In this document: positions 37,199 through 46,630 of the stretch, piece after piece
Layout: each line of letters starts with the position of its first letter
Numbering within the stretch: position 1 is the first letter of the stretch
Origin: Neisseria subflava
GTDB lineage: Bacteria > Pseudomonadota > Gammaproteobacteria > Burkholderiales > Neisseriaceae
Length of the DNA: 64,000 bases
NCBI RefSeq assembly: GCF_024205745.1
Contig: NZ_CP073117.1
Span: 1,550,001-1,614,000 of the forward strand
Direction of reading: 5' to 3'
Translations under genes and position numbers: made by a program
The notes under the pieces: generated by a model
Told to the model about the DNA's origin: nothing
The model's database searches: none
What the model saw: only the letters and a program-made list of their open reading frames with translations

Positions 37199-39046
37199 TC
37201 AATAGCGGCCGGGAACCGTACCCATACGTTGTTTCAACGAAGTTTGCGGTTCGTTGAACAATGATGCGTAATAAGTCGCGTTGGTCATGACTTTTTTCAC
37301 ATAGTCGCGGGTTTCGGTGAATGGGATGGTCTCGGCATAGATGGCACCTTCCAAAGGCGAAGAGGCCTGCCAGTTGCGGGCACGACCGGGGCCGGCATTG
37401 TAGCCTGCGGTGGCCATTACTTCGTTATTTTGCAGGCGGCGTTTGGCATCTGCCATGTACCAAGTACCCATGCGGATGTTGCCATCCATGGTGTAGAGTT
37501 CGCTGCTGCTCATGCCGATTTTACCGGCGATTTCGCGGGCGGTTGCAGGCATGACCTGCATCAGGCCTTGTGCGCCGACGCTGGATTGAGCGCCCATGAC
37601 AAAGCGGCTCTCTTGGCGAATCAAACCGTAAACCCATGCAGGGTCAACGCCTGCCTGTGCGGCATAGTGGACGGTCAGGTCTTTAAACGGAGAGAGGTAG
37701 CGCAGTTTGTAGTTGAGTTTGTGGTCGGTACGGTCTGCGCTGTTGATTGCCATGTCGTAGAACTGGTTGTCAAAAGCGACTTGTGCGGCAGTCAGCAGGT
37801 TGTCTTCGTTGAAGTCGCGGGTGGCAAAACGCCATTCTGCCTGTGCCTGACGGCGCATTTTGGAGTCGCCGTTGCTTTGGCTGTTTTTAAACAGAACCAA
37901 TGCGCGTTTGATGGCGCCGTCTTCGCTCATGCGGCGGACGTCTTTGGCATCGGCATCGGAAACGTTGTTGCGCGTATTGATGCGGCGGCCCAATTCTTCA
38001 CCTGCCATTACGGCGTAGAAATTGCGGCCGGAAGCGGCGGCTTTTTCGTACATTTCTTTGGCTTGGCTGCTTTTGCCTTGTGCGGCAAAGCTGCGGCCCA
38101 GCCAATATTGCCATGTCGGGTCTTTTTGCAGTTTTTCAGGCATATGCTGAATTACGCTTGCCAATTCGTCCCAACGTTGCAGGCGCAGAGCGGCGCGTGC
38201 GTACCATTCTAATTGTTCGTCGGTCAGTTGTTTGCGGTCGGAAACGCGGCCGTAGTAGCTTAAAGCAGTCGGCATGTTTTGGCTTTGTGCATGGTAGTGG
38301 CCCAATACGCCCCATGCGAAGCTGCGTTGTTCGCGGCTGAGGCCGGATTCCATGTCAGACAGGGTGGCGGCGGCAGAAGCGGATTTGCGTGCATCTTTGC
38401 CGATCACGCTCAACAGGCTGTATTCGGTCGCACCTTGTGCGCCACCTTCAAAGGGGCTGCCCAATGCGGCGGCGAGGTTGCGTGCATCTGTGGTTTGACT
38501 GTTGCTCAACAAGCCGCGCACGCGACGCCATGCGTCGTTGGTGTTCAGACGGCCTGAGGCTGCCGCGCTTTCAACCAAGCGGGTACAACCGGCAGGCAGT
38601 TTGCTAGTCACGCGAACCAGCTCGGCGGCTTTGCTGTAATTGCCGCTGCTCAAATCGGCATAACATTGCACTTCTTGTGCGACGCCGGCAGCGTTCAATT
38701 TACTGAATTCTTGACGGAACAAATCCCATTGGCCGCGCGCGCCCAAGGTTTTCAGCCATTCGTTGCGGACGTTTTCAGCCATTGCGCTGTCGCTGGCTTG
38801 GGATAAAAATTGTTGTACCCAAGCATCGTCACCGCGTTTGGCGGCATCGATGGCGCTTTGGTATTGGCTGTAATCGGACAGGATTTTGGATTCGCTGTCG
38901 GCGCGGCGTGAAGGAATAGAAGTAGATTTAGGCTGAACGACGGTTTCGGTATTCGAAGCAGTCGGTGTGTTTTGGGTGGAGCACGCCGATAAAACAGCGG
39001 CGGTAATCAAGCTGAGGGAGAGAGGGAAAAGACGTTGAACGTTCAT
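37199..39046 (-). CDS. ltgA: soluble lytic murein transglycosylase, lipoprotein LtgA-like
   Basis: The 615-residue enzyme cleaves peptidoglycan glycan strands to 1,6-anhydro-MurNAc products in the periplasm. It has a lipobox LSAC with Cys22, a long Ala-rich helical superhelix (U and L domains) and a C-terminal SLT domain: the catalytic Glu in GLIRQESRFVMGAQSSVGAQGLMQVMP (key parts IRQESRF, GAQGLMQVMP) and TAGYNAGPGR. The length and lipidation match neisserial LtgA, which releases inflammatory peptidoglycan fragments in pathogens. The start at 39046 gives a proper signal peptide; 9 extra codons upstream are unlikely. A DUS lies in frame near 38548. Confidence 0.92.
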   Translation of the reverse strand: MNVQRLFPLSLSLITAAVLSACSTQNTPTASNTETVVQPKSTSIPSRRADSESKILSDYSQYQSAIDAAKRGDDAWVQQFLSQASDSAMAENVRNEWLKTLGARGQWDLFRQEFSKLNAAGVAQEVQCYADLSSGNYSKAAELVRVTSKLPAGCTRLVESAAASGRLNTNDAWRRVRGLLSNSQTTDARNLAAALGSPFEGGAQGATEYSLLSVIGKDARKSASAAATLSDMESGLSREQRSFAWGVLGHYHAQSQNMPTALSYYGRVSDRKQLTDEQLEWYARAALRLQRWDELASVIQHMPEKLQKDPTWQYWLGRSFAAQGKSSQAKEMYEKAAASGRNFYAVMAGEELGRRINTRNNVSDADAKDVRRMSEDGAIKRALVLFKNSQSNGDSKMRRQAQAEWRFATRDFNEDNLLTAAQVAFDNQFYDMAINSADRTDHKLNYKLRYLSPFKDLTVHYAAQAGVDPAWVYGLIRQESRFVMGAQSSVGAQGLMQVMPATAREIAGKIGMSSSELYTMDGNIRMGTWYMADAKRRLQNNEVMATAGYNAGPGRARNWQASSPLEGAIYAETIPFTETRDYVKKVMTNATYYASLFNEPQTSLKQRMGTVPGRY

Positions 39047-39157
39047 TGGATACCGTGTCGTTTTTAGAATCAAAATAGCTGCTTATTTTAAATGATTTAT
39101 GCGGAATAACCGAATTACAAACCGATATTTACATTTTCAAAGCCCGGAAAGGACTAA

Positions 39158-39207
39158 GGCCGTCTGAAATATGAAACACTTTTGAGGTATTCCTAATTCA
39201 GACGGCC
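39158..39207 (-). terminator. DUS inverted pair after fxsA
   Basis: GCCGTCTGAA 39159-39168 and TTCAGACGGC 39197-39206 with a 28-base loop. Confidence 0.6.
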
Positions 39208-39224
39208 TGTTATGAAGGAAGTCG

Positions 39225-39692
39225 TCAATCGGGTTTGTGTTCGATATAGTCTTGCGGTTTGTCGGCTTTGCTGGTGCGCGTAACCGTATATTCGCCTTCG
39301 ATAATGTCTTCATCATCTTTGGCGGAACTGTAAGTCTGGCGGCTTTGGAAAGACTGCGTAGAAGAAACGGCCGCATTGCCTTTAAACGGAATCAGCAAGA
39401 GCAGGGCAACGGCGGTTGAAATAAAGCCAGGGCTGAGTAGGAAAACCGCGGCGGCAGTATAGCGAATCGGCCACAGCATCTGATAGAGGGAAATGTTTTG
39501 TCCGCTGCGGACGGCTGCGCCTGCGAGCAATAGGCCGGAGATGCCGGTATGGCGCAGCATAAAGATACCGCTGATAAAGCTGAGAGCCATCAAAAACAGC
39601 GTCCAACCGCCGCCAAGCCAGTCGGCAACCCAGACGATGGACATGATTTCCAAAAAGATTAAAACCAAAAAACCGATTCCAAAATACTGCAT
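39225..39692 (-). CDS. fxsA: FxsA-family membrane protein
   Basis: The 155-residue protein has an N-terminal hydrophobic helix (MQYFGIGFLVLIFLEI), a second and third helix, and a polar cytoplasmic tail ending DYIEHKPD. The motif ISGIFMLRHTG and LSPGFISTAVALLLLIPF fit FxsA, a cytoplasmic membrane protein that in E. coli lets phage T7 exclusion by F be overcome when overproduced; its normal job is unknown. The start at 39692 is favoured because AAGGA lies 10 bases upstream; an ATG at 39710 would add six residues. Confidence 0.82.
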   Translation of the reverse strand: MQYFGIGFLVLIFLEIMSIVWVADWLGGGWTLFLMALSFISGIFMLRHTGISGLLLAGAAVRSGQNISLYQMLWPIRYTAAAVFLLSPGFISTAVALLLLIPFKGNAAVSSTQSFQSRQTYSSAKDDEDIIEGEYTVTRTSKADKPQDYIEHKPD

Positions 39693-39803
39693 AAGTGTTT
39701 GTTCCTTCATTCAACGGATAGTGTCGATTGTGTTCTATCTAGATAAAGATAAACCTTATTTTTTCAAGCAAATGCTGTGTGAAAAAGGGTAAACGGGCGA
39801 TGA

Positions 39804-39850
39804 GGCCGTCTGAACGGAGATAAAAAGAAGGCAAATGTTTCAGACGGCCT
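39804..39850 (-). terminator. DUS inverted pair after the spermidine-synthase-like gene
   Basis: GCCGTCTGAA 39805-39814 and TTCAGACGGC 39839-39848 with a 24-base loop. Confidence 0.6.
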
Positions 39851-39859
39851 TTAGATATT

Positions 39860-41374
39860 CTATCGCATCACATTGTTCCAATCACTTTCAAAATAACTGA
39901 CGAGAATTTGGTTGTTCAAATAATTTGCTTCAACCTTGCGCCTTGCCATATCGGGCGGAAAACGGAACATTTCGGCGACAGTCTGGGCATTAAGATAGCG
40001 GGTGGGTACATCGAATTTTTGCGGAATAGGGAAGTTTTGGTCAAACCCTGCCAACACAAATCCCCATTCGCCAAAGGAGGGGACGTAGACGTGATAGGGC
40101 GCGGTATTCAACTTGGCCGCTTCGAGGGTGGCAACGACCGACCAGTAGGCATTGGGTGCGAAATAAGGCGAAGTCGATTGCACAACAATCTTACCCTGCG
40201 GCTCAAGATGGCGGGCCACGAGGCGGTACATGGGGACGGAGTAGAGTTTGCCCAGCGAGAAATTGGACGGGTCGGGCAGGTCGATGATGATAACGTCGAA
40301 TTTTTCAGACGACCCTTCCAGCCATTTGGCGGCATCATCGTTGACGACGTGCATTTTGGGATGGGACAGCGAACCTTGGTTGAGCGCGCTCAAGGTGGCG
40401 GAGGTTTTAAAAGTAGCGGTCATGTCGGGGTCGAGATCGACCAAAGTCACATTTTTGACCTGCGGATATTTCAAGACTTCGCGTGCCGCCAATCCGTCGC
40501 CGCCGCCGAGAATCAGGACGCGTTCGGCGTTTGGCACCATCTGCATGGCAGGCAGGACGAGTGCTTCATGGTAACGGGCTTCATCGCGTGAGGAGAATTG
40601 TAGGTTGCCGTTGATATAGAGGCGGGTGTCGTCTTTCCAGCGGGTAACGACGAGTCGTTGGTAGGGTGAATGGCTTTGATAGACAACGGGATCGCCGAAA
40701 TAGCTTTGTTCGGCTTTAAAGGAAATACGGTCGGCGTAGACGAAGAGCGTAATGAGTGCGGTCAATACGATAAACGCACGCGTGCGGATGGCGCGGTAGC
40801 GGGGCAGTTCGGCTTTGAACACGCGCGCGGTCAGATAGGCGACGGCGGCGTTGAAAATGCCGAACAACAAGGCAGAACGCGCCATGCCGAGTTTGGGGGC
40901 GAGCAGAAGCGGAAATAATAACGAGACGGCGAGTGCGCCCAAGTAGTCGAAGGTCAATACTTTGGAAACGAGTTCTTTAAATTCCGCCCCTTTTTGGTTT
41001 AACACGCGCATGACCAAAGGAATTTCCATACCGACAACCATGCCGACAATCAGTACAAAAGCGTAGAGTAGGGTGCGGAATGGGGCGGCGGATAAACCGA
41101 AGGCCACGAATAATGCCAGCGCGGAAATGCCGCCGATGATGCCGACCAGAAGTTCGATTTCGATAAAGCGGTGCAATACGTCTTTATCTTTGATGTATTG
41201 GGTCAGGTGGGCGCCGATACCCATTGAAAACAGATAAAGCCCGATGACGGAGGAAAACTGCAAAATACTGTCGCCCAAAAGATAGCTTGCGAGCGCGGCG
41301 ATGATGAGCTCGTAAGCGAGGCCGCAGCTGGCGACGATAAAAACGGAGATGATGAGGGTGCGGTGGGCGTTCAT
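39860..41374 (-). CDS. membrane-bound spermidine synthase-like aminopropyltransferase
   Basis: The 504-residue protein has an N-terminal block of about seven transmembrane helices (residues 1-210) and a C-terminal polyamine synthase domain: RVLILGGGDGLAAREVLKYP binds decarboxylated AdoMet, and DVIIIDLPDPSNFSLGKLYS contains the catalytic Asp region. The typical family sequence is DxxDP; here it is DLPDPSN, which suggests a changed substrate. Fused membrane-SpeE proteins are widespread, but few have a proven product, so polyamine synthesis is likely but not certain. No speD is nearby. Confidence 0.82.
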   Translation of the reverse strand: MNAHRTLIISVFIVASCGLAYELIIAALASYLLGDSILQFSSVIGLYLFSMGIGAHLTQYIKDKDVLHRFIEIELLVGIIGGISALALFVAFGLSAAPFRTLLYAFVLIVGMVVGMEIPLVMRVLNQKGAEFKELVSKVLTFDYLGALAVSLLFPLLLAPKLGMARSALLFGIFNAAVAYLTARVFKAELPRYRAIRTRAFIVLTALITLFVYADRISFKAEQSYFGDPVVYQSHSPYQRLVVTRWKDDTRLYINGNLQFSSRDEARYHEALVLPAMQMVPNAERVLILGGGDGLAAREVLKYPQVKNVTLVDLDPDMTATFKTSATLSALNQGSLSHPKMHVVNDDAAKWLEGSSEKFDVIIIDLPDPSNFSLGKLYSVPMYRLVARHLEPQGKIVVQSTSPYFAPNAYWSVVATLEAAKLNTAPYHVYVPSFGEWGFVLAGFDQNFPIPQKFDVPTRYLNAQTVAEMFRFPPDMARRKVEANYLNNQILVSYFESDWNNVMR

Positions 41375-41454
41375 GATGACGTTTTTGTTGCTTGAGTGTG
41401 GGCAATGTAATGATTTTTAAGGTGGGCTGCAAGTTTAATTATAGGATGTAGAAA

Positions 41455-41488
41455 AGGCCGTCTGAACAAATTGTTTCAGACGGCCTTT
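41455..41488 (-). terminator. DUS terminator after porin 2
   Basis: GCCGTCTGAA 41457-41466 and TTCAGACGGC 41475-41484; AAAA before and TTTAA after let it work in either direction. It lies between the start of the SpeE-like gene and the end of porin 2. Confidence 0.75.
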
Positions 41489-41501
41489 AATCTGTCAGGC
41501 A

Positions 41502-42575
41502 TTAATAGCGGTGTTTGAATACCATGCCCACTGCGTAAGAAGATTTTTTCGGCAAATCTTCGTCGTATTTCGGATTGACGTTTTCTTTCAACCAGCCGGC
41601 GCCGAGTGTGGCAGTTGTCCGTTTGGAGAAGCTGTAATCGGTGCTGACGGCGACGTGTTTGTAGTCTTCGCCGATAGAACTTTTACCGTAGGCGAAGCCG
41701 ATTTGAGGTTTGAAATTGCCGATTTTATATGAACCCGATACCATAAATTCTTTGGTGTTGTTGATTTCTTTGTCTTCGTGTTTTATTTTTTTACCATTCT
41801 TTTCCTCCTCCCATGGCCCCCAGCAGCTGAAGCCGTCGCAAGTATTTTTGGCGTATTGGAACGCGGCATCGACGGAGATTTTGTCTTTGCTGTATCCGGC
41901 CATGAATGCATGGGCTTGGAAGTCTTTGGTTTCGGTCGGAGAGTCGTTGGGTGCGTATTCGGCGGCGTAGTGCGCGTTAAAGCCGTTGTTGGGGTGGTAG
42001 TAGTCTACACCCCAGCCGAAGACCCAGTCGCCGTCACGTTTTTTGTCCGGATTCCAGTTGTTGTTGTTGCGTGCGGCATTGGAACCTGGGGAAACGTTGA
42101 ATTTGAATTGGAAACCGTTTTTCCAAGGCGACTCATAAGCCATGGAAACACGACGTTGGCCGAAGCGGGAAATTTTGCCGAATTCCAAAATCGAGCTGTT
42201 GGTGTCGAACGGGTTCAGATAAATGCTGTTCATGGGTGTACTGATGTAACCCATTTTGACGGTACCAAGGTTTTTGTAGCTGTTGAGCGCGACGTATGAG
42301 TCGGCAGTGCCCCAGCCGCCCCAGCGGTCAGAATCGAAGTAAATAAAGGAGCCAAGTTGCCATTTCAGCCATAAGTCGTTGTTGAGTCGTACTTCATCGG
42401 AGAGATAAAGACTGGAACTTTTATCGGAAATGGTTGTATTGGTGACGCCGGTTTTATTGTTGTGTTCGACCTCGGTCATGAGGTAGATGGTACCGCTCAT
42501 TTTAGGTTCGGCGTGGGCGGCGCTTATGGAAGAGCCGATGAGTGCAGTGGCAATAAGGTAGGGTAACTTCTTCAT
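41502..42575 (-). CDS. second outer-membrane porin, divergent from the 11.3 kb porin
   Basis: The 357-residue precursor has a signal peptide (cut after SAAHA, about residue 22) and ends VFKHRY, an aromatic C-terminal residue as used for barrel assembly (Tyr here instead of Phe). Repeated amphipathic strands and the KMGYISTPMNSIYLNPFD segment (constriction-loop region) fit a 16-strand general porin. It shares little beyond general pattern with the porin at 11.3 kb. Two Cys in the loop segment NTCDGFSCWG could form a disulfide, unusual for porins. GGAG precedes the start. Confidence 0.8.
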   Translation of the reverse strand: MKKLPYLIATALIGSSISAAHAEPKMSGTIYLMTEVEHNNKTGVTNTTISDKSSSLYLSDEVRLNNDLWLKWQLGSFIYFDSDRWGGWGTADSYVALNSYKNLGTVKMGYISTPMNSIYLNPFDTNSSILEFGKISRFGQRRVSMAYESPWKNGFQFKFNVSPGSNAARNNNNWNPDKKRDGDWVFGWGVDYYHPNNGFNAHYAAEYAPNDSPTETKDFQAHAFMAGYSKDKISVDAAFQYAKNTCDGFSCWGPWEEEKNGKKIKHEDKEINNTKEFMVSGSYKIGNFKPQIGFAYGKSSIGEDYKHVAVSTDYSFSKRTTATLGAGWLKENVNPKYDEDLPKKSSYAVGMVFKHRY

Positions 42576-42904
42576 TTAATTCTCCTTTTTGTGTTTTTTT
42601 CTTGCTTGCGGCGAAAGAGTCTGGATAATCTTATTTGACAAATTATAAAAAATCAATACATTTGTAACTTATCGTAGGATAAATTGAAAAATAGTTTTCA
42701 GTTACGTATTTTTGTGTTAATTTGCCGACAATCTTGGATGGCTTACTATTATTCTGATGGAATATGTAGTTTAAAACACTATTTTCATGACTTGAAATAG
42801 ACGATTTAACTGCATTGGCAAAATTCTAACTAAATGTAGTCGAGTGTAGTTTGAATAATCAGGCCGTCTGAAAAAGAAGAATACCCAAAAAGAAGGAATG
42901 AAAT
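42576..42904. other. 329-base AT-rich divergent region, porin 2 / oppA
   Basis: No gene is seen. On + a TTGACA box (42635-42640), a 16-base spacer and TACATT (42657-42662) could drive oppA with a long leader. A single DUS lies at 42863-42872. The region is far richer in A+T than the genes beside it and is a likely site for regulator binding. Confidence 0.5.
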
Positions 42905-44524
42905 ATGGCCGGAAAAACCTATCCGCTGTTGGCTGCATCATTGGCTGCCGTATTCGCGTTGTCGGCGTGCAGCCGCGATGTCAAGCCTGCTCCTGAGTTT
43001 AAACGTACCGATTATGAGCGCGTGGTGGTCAGCAACGGCGTCGAGCCGGGCACGCTGGACCCTCAGATGAGCGGCGATATGGCGGCCGGTGCGATTATCC
43101 GTCAGTTGATGGATGGTTTGGTCGGTACGGATGCCGAAGGCAAAACCATTCCTGCTTTGGCGGAAAAATGGGAGAGCGAGGGCGAGCGTATTTGGACCTT
43201 CCATCTGCGTGATGCCAAATGGAGCAATGGCGATCCGATTACTGCCGAAGATTTCGTGTACAGCTTCCGCCGTCTTGCCGATCCGGCCACTGGCGCACCT
43301 TTCGGCAGCTATTTGGTCGATGCCCAAGTGGAAAATGCGGAAGATATATTAAACGGCAAAGCCAAGCCTGAGACATTGGGCGTCAAGGCGTTGGACGCGA
43401 AGACCCTGCAATTTACGCTGATTGCGCCCGTGCCTTATTTCCCCGATATGCTGATTCAGCAATTCACTTTTCCGGTTCACCGCGCTACTGTTGAAAAATA
43501 CGGCAACAAGTGGACGCAGCCTGGTCATTATGTTTCCAGTGGCGCTTATCTGTTAAAGGATTGGAAAGTCAACAGCCACATCAATATGGAACGCAATCCC
43601 AATTATTACGATAAAGACAAAGTGGCCATTCCGAAGGCGGTTTTCTTATCAGGCAGCGGCGAGTACAACCGTTATCGTGCCAATGAAATTGATGTGACTT
43701 ACGGTATCCCCAGCGATCAGGTCAAAGTGGCGGATATTGAGTTTCCGGGACAAGTGAAACGTACAACTTCTTTGTGCAGCTGGTATTTGGAGCCGAACCA
43801 CGAAGCGGCGCCGTTTAACGATCCGCGCGTCCGCAAGGCGCTCAATATGCTGACGCGCCGCGACATCGTCGTCAAAGTGGGCGGCCGCGGCGATACGCCT
43901 GCGTTCCAGTTGACGCCGCCGCAAATGCAGGGCGTGATTCCTGTTTATCCGGAGTGGAAAGAGTGGACGCCTGAAAAACGCATCGAAACCGCACGCAAAC
44001 TGTTGAACGAAGCAGGCTACAACGATGACCATCCGCTTGAGTTCGATATTTTGTACAGCACCAGCGAAGCGTCCAAAAAACAAATTACTGCCGTGCAGTC
44101 GGTGTGGAAAGCCGCCATTCCGTTTATCCGTCCGACTTTGTCCAACGAGGAATGGAAAACTTATTTGGATACGCGCGCGCAAGGTAATTTTAAGGTTTCG
44201 TTCAGCGGCTGGTGTTCCGATTTCAACGATCCGGCGGGTATGCTCAATATCTTGAAATCCAACAACTCAAACAATGCATTCCGCTACAAAAGCGCGGCGT
44301 TTGACACATTTATGAACAATACGCTGAAAGATGGTGTCAGCAAGGAAGCGCGCAGCCGGCTTTATGCCGATGCGGAGAAGCAGCTTCAAGAAGACGCTGC
44401 ACTGATTCCGCTGTATCATCAGGTTGAAGTGCGTATGGTTAAACCTGATATCATCGGCTATTCCGACAAAGACCCTTTGCGGAACTACACAGTGAAGAGC
44501 TGGTCGTTCGCACCGAAAAAATAG
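42905..44524 (+). CDS. oppA: oligopeptide ABC transporter substrate-binding lipoprotein
   Basis: OppA captures peptides in the periplasm for the OppBCDF permease. The 539-residue precursor has a lipoprotein signal with Cys22 in LSAC, so it is membrane-anchored, unlike soluble E. coli OppA. The SBP family 5 motifs are present: GVEPGTLDPQMSGD, the AEKWESEGERIWTFHLRDAKWSNGDPITAEDFVYSFRR region (quoted in part: WTFHLRDAKWSNGDP, AEDFVYSFRR) and GWCSDFNDPAG. It heads the locus oppA-pepP-oppB-oppC-oppDF on one strand. Confidence 0.92.
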   Translation: MAGKTYPLLAASLAAVFALSACSRDVKPAPEFKRTDYERVVVSNGVEPGTLDPQMSGDMAAGAIIRQLMDGLVGTDAEGKTIPALAEKWESEGERIWTFHLRDAKWSNGDPITAEDFVYSFRRLADPATGAPFGSYLVDAQVENAEDILNGKAKPETLGVKALDAKTLQFTLIAPVPYFPDMLIQQFTFPVHRATVEKYGNKWTQPGHYVSSGAYLLKDWKVNSHINMERNPNYYDKDKVAIPKAVFLSGSGEYNRYRANEIDVTYGIPSDQVKVADIEFPGQVKRTTSLCSWYLEPNHEAAPFNDPRVRKALNMLTRRDIVVKVGGRGDTPAFQLTPPQMQGVIPVYPEWKEWTPEKRIETARKLLNEAGYNDDHPLEFDILYSTSEASKKQITAVQSVWKAAIPFIRPTLSNEEWKTYLDTRAQGNFKVSFSGWCSDFNDPAGMLNILKSNNSNNAFRYKSAAFDTFMNNTLKDGVSKEARSRLYADAEKQLQEDAALIPLYHQVEVRMVKPDIIGYSDKDPLRNYTVKSWSFAPKK

Positions 44525-44546
44525 ATTGATTATAGACAGCACAAGT

Positions 44547-44581
44547 GTTCAGACGGCCTTGATGACAGAGGCCGTCTGAAA
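44547..44581 (+). terminator. reversed-order DUS hairpin, oppA / pepP
   Basis: TTCAGACGGC 44548-44557 and GCCGTCTGAA 44571-44580. No T tract; it may attenuate so that oppA is made in excess over the permease. Confidence 0.5.
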
Positions 44582-44599
44582 CAATAGGAGACATAACAC

Positions 44600-46396
44600 A
44601 TGAAATCTGTACAACAACGTTTGTCCGCTTTACGCGAAGCCATGAAAAAACATGGCGTGGACGCGTTTGTCATTCCTTCCGCCGATCCGCACCTTTCCGA
44701 ATACCTGCCCGAGCATTGGCAGGCACGCCGCGATTTTTCCGGCTTTACCGGTTCGGCCGGCACTTTGGTGGTGACCGCCGATAAAGCAGGCGTGTGGACG
44801 GACAGCCGCTATTGGGAACAGGCAGGCCAACAGCTTGCGCCAAACGGCATCGAGCTGCAAAAAATGGGTGTTGATGCGCCTTATACCGAATGGTTGGCAC
44901 AAAATCTGCCCGAGGACGCAGTGGTCGGCGCGCCTGCCGATATGTTCGCACTCAGCGGCGAGCGCGGTTTGAAACAGGCACTTGCCGCTAAAAACATCCG
45001 CCTCGAATATCCTGAAACCTTGTTGGACGAAGTATGGGACGACCGTCCTGCATTGCCGACTCCGGAAATCTACGTTCACCATCCCGACTATGTTTCCGAA
45101 ACGGCGGCCGAAAAACTGGCCCGTATCCGTGCGGCCATGAAAGAGCAGGGCGCAGATGCGCATTTGGTTTCTTCTTTGGACGACATCGCTTGGATTACCA
45201 ATCTGCGTGGCGATGATGTACCGTTCAACCCTGTGTTCTTGTCCCATCTGTTTATCAGCCAAGACAAAGCCGTATTGTTTACCGATGCAGGCCGTCTGAA
45301 AGCAGAATCTGCCGAAGCTTTGAAAACGGCAGGTTTTGAAGTATTACCTTATGCGCAAGCGGCGGACTATTTGGCAGGCGTTAAGGGCACATTGCTGATT
45401 GATCCGAACAAAACTGCTGTCGGCACTTTGCGCCGCCTGCCTGAAGACGTCCGTTTGATTGAAGCCATCCACCCAAGCACATTCTTCAAATCAGTCAAAT
45501 CCGATGCCGACATCGCCCATATCCGCAATACCATGGCGGAAGACGGCGCGGCATTGTGCGGCTTCTTTGCCGAGTTTGAACAAATCTTGGCAGAAGGCGG
45601 CGAATTGAGCGAACTGGACATCGACGGCATGCTCTACAAACACCGCAGCCAGCGTCCCGGTTTTATTTCGCCAAGTTTCGACACCATCGCCGGCTACAAT
45701 GCCAACGCCGCCTTGCCCCATTACAGCGCGACACCGGAAAACAACAGCAAAATCAAAGGCGACGGTATGCTGTTGATTGACTCCGGCGGCCAATACTGGG
45801 GCGGTACGACCGACATCACGCGCGTGGTGCCTGTCGGTAATCCGAGTGCGGCCATGAAGCGTGACTATACTTTGGTGTTGAAAGCGCATATTTCTCTGGC
45901 GGAAACCATTTTCCCTGAAAACATCAAAGGCCCGATGATTGATGCCATCTGCCGCAAATCGCTCTGGCAGGCGCAATGCGATTACGGTCACGGTACAGGT
46001 CATGGCGTGGGCTATTTCCTCAATGTGCATGAAGGTCCGCAAAGCATTGCCGTTGCCGCCGTGCCGCAACCGCATCACGCGATGAAGTCAGGCATGCTGA
46101 CTTCCAACGAGCCGGGTCTTTACCGTCCGGGCAAATGGGGTATCCGTATCGAAAGCCTGGTAATCAACCGTCCGGTTGAAAACCCCGAGGAAACCGAGTT
46201 CGGCAAATTCCTGTATTTTGAAACCGTTACCCTCTGTCCAATCGATACGCGCCTGATCGATACCAAACTGATGACTGGCAGCGAAATCGAATGGCTGAAC
46301 CAATATCACGCCGAAGTGCGCCGCCGTCTTGAGCCTTTGACAGAAGGCGCGGCCAAAGCATGGCTGATTGAACGCACCGAACCTTTGGCGCGTTAA
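44600..46396 (+). CDS. pepP: Xaa-Pro aminopeptidase, three-domain M24B type
   Basis: This 598-residue cytosolic peptidase removes an N-terminal residue preceding proline. Two creatinase-like N-domains (residues 1-300) precede the M24 pita-bread domain, as in animal XPNPEP1; E. coli PepP is shorter. Metal ligands are visible: Asp in LLIDSGGQYWGGTTDITR (two Asp), His in GHGTGHGVG, Glu in TSNEPGLY and Glu in GIRIESL. A DUS is in frame near 45290. Its position inside the opp locus suggests that imported Pro-containing peptides are its substrates. Confidence 0.9.
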   Translation: MKSVQQRLSALREAMKKHGVDAFVIPSADPHLSEYLPEHWQARRDFSGFTGSAGTLVVTADKAGVWTDSRYWEQAGQQLAPNGIELQKMGVDAPYTEWLAQNLPEDAVVGAPADMFALSGERGLKQALAAKNIRLEYPETLLDEVWDDRPALPTPEIYVHHPDYVSETAAEKLARIRAAMKEQGADAHLVSSLDDIAWITNLRGDDVPFNPVFLSHLFISQDKAVLFTDAGRLKAESAEALKTAGFEVLPYAQAADYLAGVKGTLLIDPNKTAVGTLRRLPEDVRLIEAIHPSTFFKSVKSDADIAHIRNTMAEDGAALCGFFAEFEQILAEGGELSELDIDGMLYKHRSQRPGFISPSFDTIAGYNANAALPHYSATPENNSKIKGDGMLLIDSGGQYWGGTTDITRVVPVGNPSAAMKRDYTLVLKAHISLAETIFPENIKGPMIDAICRKSLWQAQCDYGHGTGHGVGYFLNVHEGPQSIAVAAVPQPHHAMKSGMLTSNEPGLYRPGKWGIRIESLVINRPVENPEETEFGKFLYFETVTLCPIDTRLIDTKLMTGSEIEWLNQYHAEVRRRLEPLTEGAAKAWLIERTEPLAR

Positions 46397-46402
46397 CGTG
46401 AA

Positions 46403-46443
46403 AGGCCGTCTGAAACGGCGGATACAAAGTTTCAGACGGCCTT
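46403..46443 (+). terminator. DUS inverted pair after pepP
   Basis: GCCGTCTGAA 46405-46414 and TTCAGACGGC 46431-46440, followed by CTTAT, a weak T tract. Confidence 0.6.
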
Positions 46444-46630
46444 ATAACAACAATTATCTAAAAACTAAAAAAAAACCTTACCCGACTCCGAATAAAAACA
46501 ATAACCCGGTCGGAATAGAGAGAGAAACCGGCGCGGCGACGTTACAGATGCCTGCTGCCATTCATCCGATTTCCGCTTCAGGTCAGCTTGTTTTCACGAG
46601 TCCGGTATGTTCAGACAGGACAGCCTGATT

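Noticed and set aside
37430..38212. 260-codon + strand frame over ltgA
   Set aside because: Cys/Val/Ala-rich shadow of the transglycosylase; no start signals.
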